Origin: Candidatus Cloacimonadota bacterium
GTDB lineage: Bacteria > Cloacimonadota > Cloacimonadia > Cloacimonadales > TCS61
Assembly (NCBI GenBank): GCA_029932755.1
Contig: JAOZPK010000070.1
Location: forward strand, 1 to 11,887
Length of the DNA stretch: 11,887 nucleotides
Direction: 5' to 3'
This document shows, piece after piece, positions 1 to 8,356 of the stretch. Each line of letters starts with the position of its first letter. Positions within the stretch are counted from its first letter, which is position 1. Below the pieces are notes generated by a model, which saw nothing but the letters and a program-made list of their open reading frames with translations, ran no database searches and was not told where the DNA came from. Position numbers and translations under genes: made by a program.

Positions 1-1379
1 ATCGGATGATTTGAGCTATGCCCGGATTCATCTGCAGCATGAATATAATAAAATATTTCATTCCCGGGATCTAAAGCTGGTATTGAAGCGATATAATTAT
101 CATTACCGGTTGGCGTCATTACAAGTGAATTAAATTCTCCATAATTTATCCTATATTTAACGAGGAGAGAATCTGCATAAAGTAATTCACCACTATAAGG
201 TACGATCTGTGCCACAATATCAACTTCTTCTCCTGCAGGCATTTCATCCAGAATCGGATTATGCTGAATATAAAGCATATCCCGATCTGCAATTCCACGT
301 GTACGGCAATGAAGTGCATCTGTATCATACCAACCACTTGAATAAATTCCGATTATCTCATAACCCGGCATTACTTCTTCATAAGTTGCCATTGCTTCAT
401 CATCCCACTGACTTCCAGTTTGAGGTACGAAAACTTTATTATTTAAAATAAGTGAATTTGTATATGGCGTAGCTTGTGAATATCCTCCCGGAGTATAAAC
501 TCGATACACTTCGTAGTTATTTCCCCAAGCAGAAGTTTGATCAGCGAAATAATCTGCTACAAATTCAAAATCAGCATATCTGTAATCACTTTCCGGCACC
601 TCACCGATCAAGATTTTATCTACATCTAAGAATTTTCCCCAGCAATCAATATGCTTTATATAGTCATCCAGTGGATCTATTGTGACATGATAATTTTCAA
701 TTCCTAAGTAATCTAGAACAAGTTGGTCTATCTCAGCTGGAGTTAATCCTGGATTTTCATCATATATTAGATCAGTAGAAGCACCAATGAAATTTCCATC
801 ACACATATAATTCCCACCTGTTTGTTCAATATCCATTCCATAAAGGTCTATTCCAAAGTAATTTGCTACTATTACCGGAATTTCATCATCTAATGGTCTG
901 GGTCTGTTATACGGGAAATCAACAATGGCTATTTCATTATCAACTGAGACAAACCAGGGTCCAAAATCACGCACCCAATAAGTATTTGTTGCCGCATTAA
1001 TAAATTCACAGTTTGCCATATTCACACCGTTATTCTGATAATTTGTTTCACATTGATTTTGCTGATAACTTTGAACAATCGTATAAATTGTAATATCTTG
1101 TGACATTTCAGCAATAAGTGTATAAGGAACACCAAGCGGATATACAACCAATACACCTTCCATCTGTTCAAATTCTGATGTTTGACGAACTATTCCAGTT
1201 GGTGGATCAGTTGGTGTAAAATCTCTTTTATAGTCTTCATTTAATAAAATCTCTTCTAAACTTAGAAAATGTGCTAAAATCGGATTTTCTTTAATTTTTC
1301 GAGAGATATTATCCACCCCATTTAATGATGTTACAATGTTTATAATTACTATAAATATTATAGTTACTAATTTTTTCAT
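1..1379 (-). CDS. Secreted peptidylarginine deiminase (PPAD-like), 3' end outside window
   Basis: The frame runs from ATG at 1379 without a stop to the window edge (459 codons visible). The start is preceded by an AAAGGA ribosome-binding site 7 bases upstream. Residues 1-20 form a Sec signal peptide. The core belongs to the agmatine deiminase/PPAD superfamily: WVRDFGPW (Asp138), YNRPRP (Arg159, Arg161), TGGNYMCDGN (188-196), YIKHIDCWGKF (Tyr240, His243, Asp245), Asn308 and ALHCRTRG (Cys358). By memory alignment these match P. gingivalis PPAD Asp130, Arg152/Arg154, Tyr233, His236, Asp238, Asn297 and Cys351, with a nearly constant offset of 7. That enzyme converts C-terminal peptidyl-arginine to citrulline plus ammonia outside the cell. 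From about residue 370 an Ig-like beta domain follows, as in PPAD. PPAD is about 100 residues longer, so the missing part should be a sorting domain. The signal peptide, the Ig domain and the HCRTRG motif argue against cytosolic agmatine deiminase. It is a separate transcript from the protease operon upstream. Confidence 0.9.
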   Translation of the reverse strand, partial: MKKLVTIIFIVIINIVTSLNGVDNISRKIKENPILAHFLSLEEILLNEDYKRDFTPTDPPTGIVRQTSEFEQMEGVLVVYPLGVPYTLIAEMSQDITIYTIVQSYQQNQCETNYQNNGVNMANCEFINAATNTYWVRDFGPWFVSVDNEIAIVDFPYNRPRPLDDEIPVIVANYFGIDLYGMDIEQTGGNYMCDGNFIGASTDLIYDENPGLTPAEIDQLVLDYLGIENYHVTIDPLDDYIKHIDCWGKFLDVDKILIGEVPESDYRYADFEFVADYFADQTSAWGNNYEVYRVYTPGGYSQATPYTNSLILNNKVFVPQTGSQWDDEAMATYEEVMPGYEIIGIYSSGWYDTDALHCRTRGIADRDMLYIQHNPILDEMPAGEEVDIVAQIVPYSGELLYADSLLVKYRINYGEFNSLVMTPTGNDNYIASIPALDPGNEIFYYIHAADESGHSSNHP

Positions 1380-1386
1380 TAATTTT

Positions 1387-1431
1387 CCTTTATCTTTTTT
1401 AATCTAATTATATATGCAATTTTAATTCCAA
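1387..1431 (-). promoter_or_regulatory. Putative promoter of the PPAD-like gene
   Basis: The minus strand carries a perfect TATAAT at 1412-1407, about 28 bases before the start codon and clear of the ribosome-binding site at 1391-1386. TTGGAA lies at 1431-1426, but only 13 bases separate the two, too few for a standard -35 box, so the -35 assignment is doubtful. The position just downstream of a terminator and upstream of an orphan gene supports a promoter here. Confidence 0.35.
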
Positions 1432-1494
1432 GAATTTAAATAATTATTAATAAAAAGTCTTTGCTATCAATTCATTAAATTTACAATATAATAA

Positions 1495-1523
1495 AAGCCC
1501 CGTCAGAAAATCTGACGGGGCTT
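1495..1523 (-). terminator. Rho-independent terminator of the protease operon
   Basis: A perfect 13-bp stem (AAGCCCCGTCAGA against TCTGACGGGGCTT) surrounds a 3-base loop. On the minus strand it is followed by TTATTATATT. It lies 16 bases after the stop of the C25 gene and so ends the operon; the PPAD-like gene needs its own promoter. Confidence 0.9.
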
Positions 1524-1538
1524 ATTATTAACTGAATG

Positions 1539-4500
1539 TTATTTCATTAAGATCATTTTCTTCGTACTGGTATATTTTCCAGATCTCATCTTGTAGAAAT
1601 AAATACCACTTGAAACTATCTTATTGCTATTATCTTTACCGTTCCAAACCGCAGTATGATAAGCTGCATCAAGATGCTCATTCTTTAGTGTCTTAACTAG
1701 TTGTCCTTTCATGTTGTAAATATTAATTGAAACATGACCTGCTTCTTCTATTGAGAAACTGATCGTTGTTGTTGGATTGAATGGATTTGGATAGTTGCCG
1801 GTAAGTTCTGTTACTCCCGGTTTTAGCAAATTATCAACATCTGTGTGAGCAACAAAAGCACCATTAGACATTTCAGATTCCCACTCTCCATCATAGATCG
1901 TTGTTACATTGTATGTATAGTTTCCGCTTGGAACATTCAAATCTTCGTATGGCGAAGTCATTACTTCCTCTGCAATCAATTCAGTATCACGGTATACATT
2001 GTATGAAGCAATCCCTCTACTTGTAGGCGCTACCCAGCTTATTATTACATCCGGATCTTGCGATTCAGCTGTTACATCTGTTGGTGCCGGCAGTTCTACC
2101 GTTATATTAGCCGGATCTGAGTGATTAGATTCTCCGTCATCATAAATGGCAGTTACAGTATATACGTAATCACCTGCATTAAGTGCTGCATCTGTGTAAG
2201 TAAGTGTAGCAGGATCTGTGATTTCAACAATCTCAGTTCCACCTTCATATACTTTGAAACCGGTAAGAGAACGTGTATTAGAAACTGGTTCTTTATTACT
2301 TAGTGAAACAACAGGTGTTCCTTCTTCTCTTTCACCTGTAATCAACTTAGTTGCCTTATCTTCAATAATGATTTCACTCAGTAAATCCGCTGGAGCTTCC
2401 CAGGTGATAACTACATCGTTGAAGTCTACAATTTCTGCTTCTACATTTTCAGGTGGAGATGATGGATTCATTGCAAAATCAAGAGGAGTTGTTACACCTT
2501 CTTCTACAACTACATCGGTTATTTCCAAATCAAAATAGCTATCTGCAGTACAGGTGAAATCATAAGTTCCAATTGTAATATCAAAACTATATGACCCATC
2601 ACCAGCTGAAGTTGCCAAACCAGCAATATCGGCTCCTGAAATTGGAAGTCCGGTCTCAACATCTGTTACTGCACCTGATACCGTACCCGTTGGCTCAACA
2701 CCTATTGCTGGGAAAACTATATAGTCTATCCACGCACAATCACTTCCATTGCTAACTGAATAATCTTTATCATATTCCCATTTGAGAGTATGTGTTCCAA
2801 CAGATAGTTGATATGTCTCCTGACTCCAACTAACTTCACCAGCCCAGGAACCCATCTCACTATTATCTACAAAGAAACGTAAGTAATCATAGCTACCTTC
2901 AGATGATACTTTTTTATAGAAACTCAGATCACCAGCAGCCAAAACATTAACTTCTAAATATATAGAAGAAGTCTGATTATCACCTATATTACCTGACGTA
3001 GCACTATATGATCCTTCATACGCATCAGTGGAAATCGTCCAGTTTGCATTTCCACCAAATTGCCAGTCAAAGCTAAGAAAGTTATTACTTTCAAAGTCTT
3101 CTATTATTAATCCAACAATAGTAGTAAAATAATTTTGAATTGAATATGCATCAGCATTAACTTCATAATCAAAGGTTATTGGTGTTCCTAAAGTAATTTC
3201 CGGATCTGCGATTACTGTATAAATAGCCTGTACACTACCGCCTGCAGCGATCTCACCTAAAGTGTATGTTTCATCTACAATTGTGATGAGTGGTTCATTA
3301 CATGTAAGAGTACCAATAGCAGATGGTGATGTAGAACTACCTTCATTATTTGTAGGAATATAAATAGTTACAGTTTCACCTGGATCTATTATTCCGTTAT
3401 TATTACCCGTATTATCATCAATAATAAATTCTTCAGCAGTAAGAATAGGTGCAAGTGCCTCATCTGAGAAATAGCTTTCCCATATTTCACCACCATCAGC
3501 TTCTACCACAAAATCTATTACATGGCCATCTGGAACATTATTTGCTATTTCTAATTCAAAAGCATCATTAACTGTTACTGTGGAACCAGCTGCAATATTC
3601 CCGAAGTAAGCAGTTGCATCAGTAATTGTTACATAGGCATCTGTTGTAGAGATTGTTACATCCACGCTAGTTGCCTGTTCACTTCCAACATTGGAAACTG
3701 TGAAATCAAGTGTAACGGTTTCACCATAATCTAACATCCCATTTCCATTACCGGAAGCGTCATTGATAATATGTGAATCATAGACCACATAAGGTCCAGC
3801 AGCTGGAACAACAGGAATTTCAACTTCATATCTGTAATAATTTTGCATTGTAACAACAAGATCAACAACTGTTGGTGGGATCTGAGGATCGATAGCTATA
3901 GCCACAGGAGAACCTGTTCCTTCTGCAACACCAATTAACTCACCTTCTACAGACAAAGCAATAAGTGCACCTGCATTAGCTGTTACATTAAATGAAGAAA
4001 AACCACTCATTAATACCGGATTATGAACTATAGTAAGATCTTGCGGAACTTCTGAATATACTGTTGTAAATGCATCTCCATGATGATGGAAAAGTGCATA
4101 GGTTACCGCTTTATTGTCTGTGTTATATGGCCATGATGATTGCTGAAGGAAGTATTTTCCAGCTGAATTTGCAAAAGCTGGAAGTACTCCACGAGATTCG
4201 GGGGTTGTGGTATAATCAGGTAGAAAATCCGGCCACATATTGTCATACATTCCCCATACAAATGTATCGTTCACAAATGAATAGGAAACTTCTGAAGCTG
4301 CAATAATTCCAAGACAACCTGAATTCTCTCCATTATAAGTATACCTATGGAATTTCTCTGCAAAACATTCACCGGCTATATTATACTTACCTGTAAGACA
4401 GTTAATTGAGAATATAAATGGAAGATCGGTATTATTTAAACTATTTATATGGCTAGATTGAAAAGCTGGTTCACCCCAGCCTGTTGTACCACCGTGGTCA

Positions 4501-5948
4501 CGATGCTGCAACATAAAAGCACCATCATTTATACCATTAATAACATCATTAGCATTACCATACCATGAACAGTTAACTTCACCCGGAGTAGCAGGGATAT
4601 AACCTAATCCATTAGGGCCAAAAACATTCAATACAATAGCTGTATTAGTTGCTGTAGACCATGGTCCTGTTTGTGGATTTCCACTATAAATAGCATTAAT
4701 TCTGTTAACAGTTTTACCTTGAACAACTTCCAAGAAACCTGCCACAGATTCAGAACAGATCTGGAACCAGCGTTCTGTCTGATAACCGAGTGCTGTGATT
4801 GGATGATCATAAAAATCGGGATTATTAGGTGGATTTCTCTCATAATTGAGAAACTTAGTTACCATTGTTTCAAGTTGAGTAGCATTCTGTGCTGTCATTC
4901 TAGCCAAAGTAACATCAGGCATCATATTGCCACTAACATCTGCATAGATATTATCAGAAACACAATAATTATTGTATATTGGTGATACAATTGTATTACC
5001 TGTAGTACCATAATCACCCAACAATAAAATTGCTGCCGGAGCTGGATCCCAACCTGTAGACGGATCCATTATATCGTCGATATATCCTTCTATAGCTGAC
5101 ACTGTATTACCACCAATTTCTGAAGTTGTCATAACAATAGTAGAAATACCTTGTTTTGTACGGAAAGTTTTTATTGAGTCTGCCCAAGCTAAGAAAGTAG
5201 CATCATTAGGGCAGATGATAAGATATTCATAACCGTCACGTGTTCTGGAGTTTGAAGAATAATCCATTGTGGGAAGTGATTCATAGTTAAGGATATTATC
5301 GCTAAGGATAGGATCCCACCATCTGCTACGAAGATTATCAGCACCAAAATATCCATTTCCACCAACAAATTCTACTTCAACTTGTAAATCACGATATACG
5401 ATCAACTCTTTTGTAACCGGATTATATTGGAATGGTGTAATCCCCAACATTACCACATCTACACCACGCATCTGACTCTGCTCACCCAATGTTACGGGAC
5501 TAGCAGGATAGAATGCATCTTTTGAATAAACAGTTTGATTTCTACTGTACTCAAGTGGGCTATCGTCTGTATCAAGTGGAATACGTGGAGCCGGAGCAAT
5601 TTCTACATTCGAGAAAATTTCTGTTCTTTGTGAAATAATATTAAGTTTTGCAGAAGCACCTTGTGGAAGTGCGATTAATCTTCCTCCACCTGCAAGGTTA
5701 GGTGCACCTTCATCATTTTGCAACAATACATCTGGTAAAAGTACATTTACCATATTCTCACCATTAATTCTAATATCTGTAAGTGAGAATTCTTTTATAG
5801 AATAATTCACTTTGACACTAGAATTACTTCTTTGCTCTAAACTAAAACCGGCATTTGACCAGCTATCGTTATATTCAATAACTTGAGATGCAAAAACCAT
5901 ATTTGCTAAAGCAACCAATACAACAATAAATAATGTTGTTCTTTTCAT
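1539..5948 (-). CDS. Secreted gingipain-like C25 cysteine protease, multidomain
   Basis: 1469 residues. Signal peptide 1-20; C25-type propeptide about 22-237; catalytic domain about 238-630. The catalytic His is H485 (DHGGTTGWG) and the nucleophile is C517 (INCLTG), matching RgpB His211 and Cys244 (YTGHGS, VACVNG) with near-identical spacing and the shared LPFIF segment before the Cys. An Ig-like C25 C-terminal domain (635-715) follows, then two CARDB-like repeats with acidic GNGNGMLDYGE and GNNNGIIDPGE starts (about 720-835, 837-940), a MAM-like module (949-1080), a carboxypeptidase-regulatory beta domain (1087-1160), two fibronectin type III domains (1165-1286, 1288-1368) and the sorting domain (1384-1469). 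The propeptide ends in SRTR (234-237), a plausible processing site. In my hand alignment RgpB Asp163 corresponds to Gln396, and Trp284 is not kept, so arginine specificity is not assured. Last gene of the operon, 34 bases after the M14 gene, with its own strong ribosome-binding site. Probably secreted or cell-surface. Confidence 0.93.
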   Translation of the reverse strand: MKRTTLFIVVLVALANMVFASQVIEYNDSWSNAGFSLEQRSNSSVKVNYSIKEFSLTDIRINGENMVNVLLPDVLLQNDEGAPNLAGGGRLIALPQGASAKLNIISQRTEIFSNVEIAPAPRIPLDTDDSPLEYSRNQTVYSKDAFYPASPVTLGEQSQMRGVDVVMLGITPFQYNPVTKELIVYRDLQVEVEFVGGNGYFGADNLRSRWWDPILSDNILNYESLPTMDYSSNSRTRDGYEYLIICPNDATFLAWADSIKTFRTKQGISTIVMTTSEIGGNTVSAIEGYIDDIMDPSTGWDPAPAAILLLGDYGTTGNTIVSPIYNNYCVSDNIYADVSGNMMPDVTLARMTAQNATQLETMVTKFLNYERNPPNNPDFYDHPITALGYQTERWFQICSESVAGFLEVVQGKTVNRINAIYSGNPQTGPWSTATNTAIVLNVFGPNGLGYIPATPGEVNCSWYGNANDVINGINDGAFMLQHRDHGGTTGWGEPAFQSSHINSLNNTDLPFIFSINCLTGKYNIAGECFAEKFHRYTYNGENSGCLGIIAASEVSYSFVNDTFVWGMYDNMWPDFLPDYTTTPESRGVLPAFANSAGKYFLQQSSWPYNTDNKAVTYALFHHHGDAFTTVYSEVPQDLTIVHNPVLMSGFSSFNVTANAGALIALSVEGELIGVAEGTGSPVAIAIDPQIPPTVVDLVVTMQNYYRYEVEIPVVPAAGPYVVYDSHIINDASGNGNGMLDYGETVTLDFTVSNVGSEQATSVDVTISTTDAYVTITDATAYFGNIAAGSTVTVNDAFELEIANNVPDGHVIDFVVEADGGEIWESYFSDEALAPILTAEEFIIDDNTGNNNGIIDPGETVTIYIPTNNEGSSTSPSAIGTLTCNEPLITIVDETYTLGEIAAGGSVQAIYTVIADPEITLGTPITFDYEVNADAYSIQNYFTTIVGLIIEDFESNNFLSFDWQFGGNANWTISTDAYEGSYSATSGNIGDNQTSSIYLEVNVLAAGDLSFYKKVSSEGSYDYLRFFVDNSEMGSWAGEVSWSQETYQLSVGTHTLKWEYDKDYSVSNGSDCAWIDYIVFPAIGVEPTGTVSGAVTDVETGLPISGADIAGLATSAGDGSYSFDITIGTYDFTCTADSYFDLEITDVVVEEGVTTPLDFAMNPSSPPENVEAEIVDFNDVVITWEAPADLLSEIIIEDKATKLITGEREEGTPVVSLSNKEPVSNTRSLTGFKVYEGGTEIVEITDPATLTYTDAALNAGDYVYTVTAIYDDGESNHSDPANITVELPAPTDVTAESQDPDVIISWVAPTSRGIASYNVYRDTELIAEEVMTSPYEDLNVPSGNYTYNVTTIYDGEWESEMSNGAFVAHTDVDNLLKPGVTELTGNYPNPFNPTTTISFSIEEAGHVSINIYNMKGQLVKTLKNEHLDAAYHTAVWNGKDNSNKIVSSGIYFYKMRSGKYTSTKKMILMK
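2709..3104 (-). repeat. MAM-like module, copy in the C25 protease
   Basis: Residues 949-1080. It begins EDFESNNF, contains the NWTI...GSYSATSG stretch, SFYKKVSSEGSYDYLRFFVD and KWEYDKD, and ends CAWIDYIVFP. The same unit occurs in both M14 peptidases of the operon. It resembles beta-sandwich MAM/adhesin-type domains; a binding role is inferred only. Confidence 0.8.
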
Positions 5949-5957
5949 CCTTTTTTT

Positions 5958-5963
5958 CCTCCT
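5958..5963 (-). promoter_or_regulatory. Shine-Dalgarno of the C25 gene
   Basis: AGGAGG, a perfect anti-16S match, lies 9 bases before the ATG at 5948. It fixes that start and implies strong independent initiation within the operon, in the 34-base gap after the upstream M14 gene. Confidence 0.85.
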
Positions 5964-5982
5964 AATTATTTAGTTTTCTTTT

Positions 5983-8346
5983 TTATTTTAGAAGCAGCAT
6001 TTTTTTTGTGTTCAAATAAATACCACTTTTCAATTTATAAAAATAAACGCCTGAACTAACAGGTTTATTGTTTTCATCTGTTCCATCCCAAATCACTTCA
6101 TTAGTCCCTAAACCCATGTTTGGAAACGAGTTGAAAACCTTTACTCTCTGTCCTTTGAGATTATAAATTACTATTTCTGTGTTTTCAATATTTTCGGTGT
6201 TTGATTCAAAAGTAATTGTTGTGCTGGGATTGAATGGATTTGGATAGTTGCCGATAAGCTTAACCTTAGGAAGAACACTCTCATTGGGAACGTGAACAAT
6301 ACCGGTTGGCGGAAATAAAATGTAATCTAACCATGCACAATCAGAACCACTTGATACATTACTATCCTTATCATATTCCCATTTGAAAACATGATTCCCG
6401 GCTTCAACAAAATATGAGCAATATTCCCAATTAGAGTTGCCCGACCAGTGCTCAATAAATATTTCATCAATATAGAATTTAAAATAATCATACCCTGCTT
6501 CCGATGAGGTTTTTTGATAGAAAGAAATATTACCATCATAAGTTGTTTCTAAATTAATTATTAATCCAGATTCCTGGCTATCATTTATATCACCCGATCT
6601 TGCTGAATAAATTCCTTCAAACGAATTTGTATTATCAATGATCCAATTTGAATCCCCTGTAAACTCCCATGAGAACGATGAAAAATCTCCTGTTTCAAAA
6701 TCTTCCGTCTCACTTTCATATAATTCAAAATTAAAAACCGTGCTTTGTTCATTTACAGTAATCTCTTCCAAAGCTGATGCGAAACCTTCTGCAGAGATCT
6801 GTATTTCATATGAGTCCTCGGGAACACAGAGGATTTCATATTCTCCATTTTCATTTGTTATAACCAGATCAATGGGAGTATTTAACAATTCTACTGTTGC
6901 ATTTTCGATAGGATCAGAATTAAAAGCATTCAAAACCACACCACATATTGTAAATTGGGGACTTCCTTCCAATTGAATATTTTGAATTACTATATCATTA
7001 TCAGTGATCTGTACATTCTGAACAGTTTGAGGGAAATACCCAAAGGCATTGAACTGTACATCATAAGTACCCGGAAACAGCATGCGATGATAATCTCCAA
7101 CATCCGGATCTGTAAATACTTCAGAATTATTGATATCGTGATCTAATATTGTGATCTCTGCAAGAAGAGGCTCGGCCGAAGTATTTGTTACAATACCACG
7201 TATACCATATAAACACTCTTCCATATAAAGAAGAAAAGACTGACGATTATATTCCCAATGTGCTTCCAATTGCGATTCTGGAAGATATTTTTCGTCGGCA
7301 AGTTCAAGTGTCATCTCTCTGCATCTTTGAAAATAATTCATATAGTCCTGTCGCCCACCATTCATTGTATACCAAGCATAACCATTAGTAATTCCATTGT
7401 CAAATTCATCCATATAATCTAACGGCGCATATAGGTGAACAGTATCTGCATAAGTATGACATACTTCCTGCCACCATTCATCATCAGCAGAGAGTTGTGA
7501 CCAAGTATCCCAAGGATAATTCAATACTTCTGTACCACTGTGAAGATTAGAGGAAAGAGTAAATTTGTGTTCATCAGCAAAATCCATCATGATAATTGTT
7601 TCAGGTTGCCATTCATTTCCATCGGGATGAGGACCATCTTCAGGGTCAGGAAAGTTCCTATTCAAGTCAATACTGTTTGCATTATTTCTTGTAGCATCCC
7701 AAACTGTGTTGTTCCCGCCTGCATAAGTTCCATCAGGATTTGAAAGAGGATTGATATGAATCTCAATATTATCAACAATATTTGTGATACGATCGTTCGT
7801 ACCGTAATTTTCTGTTAAGTAGTCAATAAGATGAAGCAATAAAATAAATGTAACAAGTTCATTCCCATGCATTTGTCCTGTATAGAAAAATTCCGGTTCA
7901 TTCTCTTCAACATCAGGGTTATCGGATATTTTAGCAACAAGGATATCACGCCCTTCTACAGATTGCCCAATATTAGTTACAGTGCAAATATTTGGATGAT
8001 CAATAGCAAATTGGTTCATTATATTAACATAAGTTTCGTATGTTGGATAACTATCCCAACTTCGCATTTCTTCTTTACTGTCTGTCATAACAGAATCCCA
8101 TGATTTCTGAAAGGGTTTCATTAGTGAATAACTATAACCTAATTGATTAAAATTGGACAATTCTTTTTGATTGGCATAGGCATATACTGTGTTACCAATT
8201 ATATTATCTATCGATATCATGCTTGATATTTTATTAATTTCTTCTTTTGAATTTATCTGAAATTTAAAATATATTTCATTACTTTTAGCATGAAGTGAAA
8301 TCAGCAACAAAAGTAAAGAAACAACAACACCGACCTTTTTCAACAT
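5983..8346 (-). CDS. Secreted M14 zinc carboxypeptidase, CPD/CPN/CPE type (CPG70-like)
   Basis: 787 residues with a signal peptide (1-20), an N-terminal region (21-95) and an M14 catalytic domain (about 100-378). Zinc ligands are H160 and E163 (MHGNE) and H269 (NLHSG). DLNRNFP gives N229 and R230; R220 corresponds to Arg127 of pancreatic carboxypeptidases; Y326 is the mobile tyrosine; E348 (TLELAD) is the catalytic base. Aligned from memory with carboxypeptidase D domain II, D280 (NYPWD) and Q333 (GGRQD) fall on Asp192 and Gln257, which bind a basic C-terminal side chain, so removal of C-terminal Arg or Lys is predicted. P. gingivalis CPG70 has this activity. Two carboxypeptidase-regulatory beta domains follow (about 381-460, 466-543), then the MAM-like module (549-679) and the sorting domain (699-787). 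Middle gene of the operon, 10 bases after the previous stop, with GGAG 5 bases before the ATG, so translation is probably coupled. Confidence 0.94.
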   Translation of the reverse strand: MLKKVGVVVSLLLLLISLHAKSNEIYFKFQINSKEEINKISSMISIDNIIGNTVYAYANQKELSNFNQLGYSYSLMKPFQKSWDSVMTDSKEEMRSWDSYPTYETYVNIMNQFAIDHPNICTVTNIGQSVEGRDILVAKISDNPDVEENEPEFFYTGQMHGNELVTFILLLHLIDYLTENYGTNDRITNIVDNIEIHINPLSNPDGTYAGGNNTVWDATRNNANSIDLNRNFPDPEDGPHPDGNEWQPETIIMMDFADEHKFTLSSNLHSGTEVLNYPWDTWSQLSADDEWWQEVCHTYADTVHLYAPLDYMDEFDNGITNGYAWYTMNGGRQDYMNYFQRCREMTLELADEKYLPESQLEAHWEYNRQSFLLYMEECLYGIRGIVTNTSAEPLLAEITILDHDINNSEVFTDPDVGDYHRMLFPGTYDVQFNAFGYFPQTVQNVQITDNDIVIQNIQLEGSPQFTICGVVLNAFNSDPIENATVELLNTPIDLVITNENGEYEILCVPEDSYEIQISAEGFASALEEITVNEQSTVFNFELYESETEDFETGDFSSFSWEFTGDSNWIIDNTNSFEGIYSARSGDINDSQESGLIINLETTYDGNISFYQKTSSEAGYDYFKFYIDEIFIEHWSGNSNWEYCSYFVEAGNHVFKWEYDKDSNVSSGSDCAWLDYILFPPTGIVHVPNESVLPKVKLIGNYPNPFNPSTTITFESNTENIENTEIVIYNLKGQRVKVFNSFPNMGLGTNEVIWDGTDENNKPVSSGVYFYKLKSGIYLNTKKMLLLK
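6310..6702 (-). repeat. MAM-like module, copy in the CPD-type carboxypeptidase
   Basis: Residues 549-679. It begins EDFETGDF, keeps SFYQKTSSEAGYDYFKFYID and KWEYDKDSNVSSGSD, and ends CAWLDYILFP. By eye it is closest to the copy in the C25 protein (both have KWEYDKD, GSDCAW and DYI.FP). Confidence 0.8.
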
Positions 8347-8356
8347 TAATGCTCCG

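Noticed and set aside
209..685. Plus-strand open frames opposite the PPAD-like gene
   Set aside because: They lie antisense to a well-supported minus-strand coding region with conserved motifs, and their translations resemble no family.
1495..1523. Hairpin as part of a CRISPR or riboswitch
   Set aside because: It is a single perfect stem-loop with a T-rich tail right after a stop codon, which a terminator explains fully; no repeat array occurs in the window.
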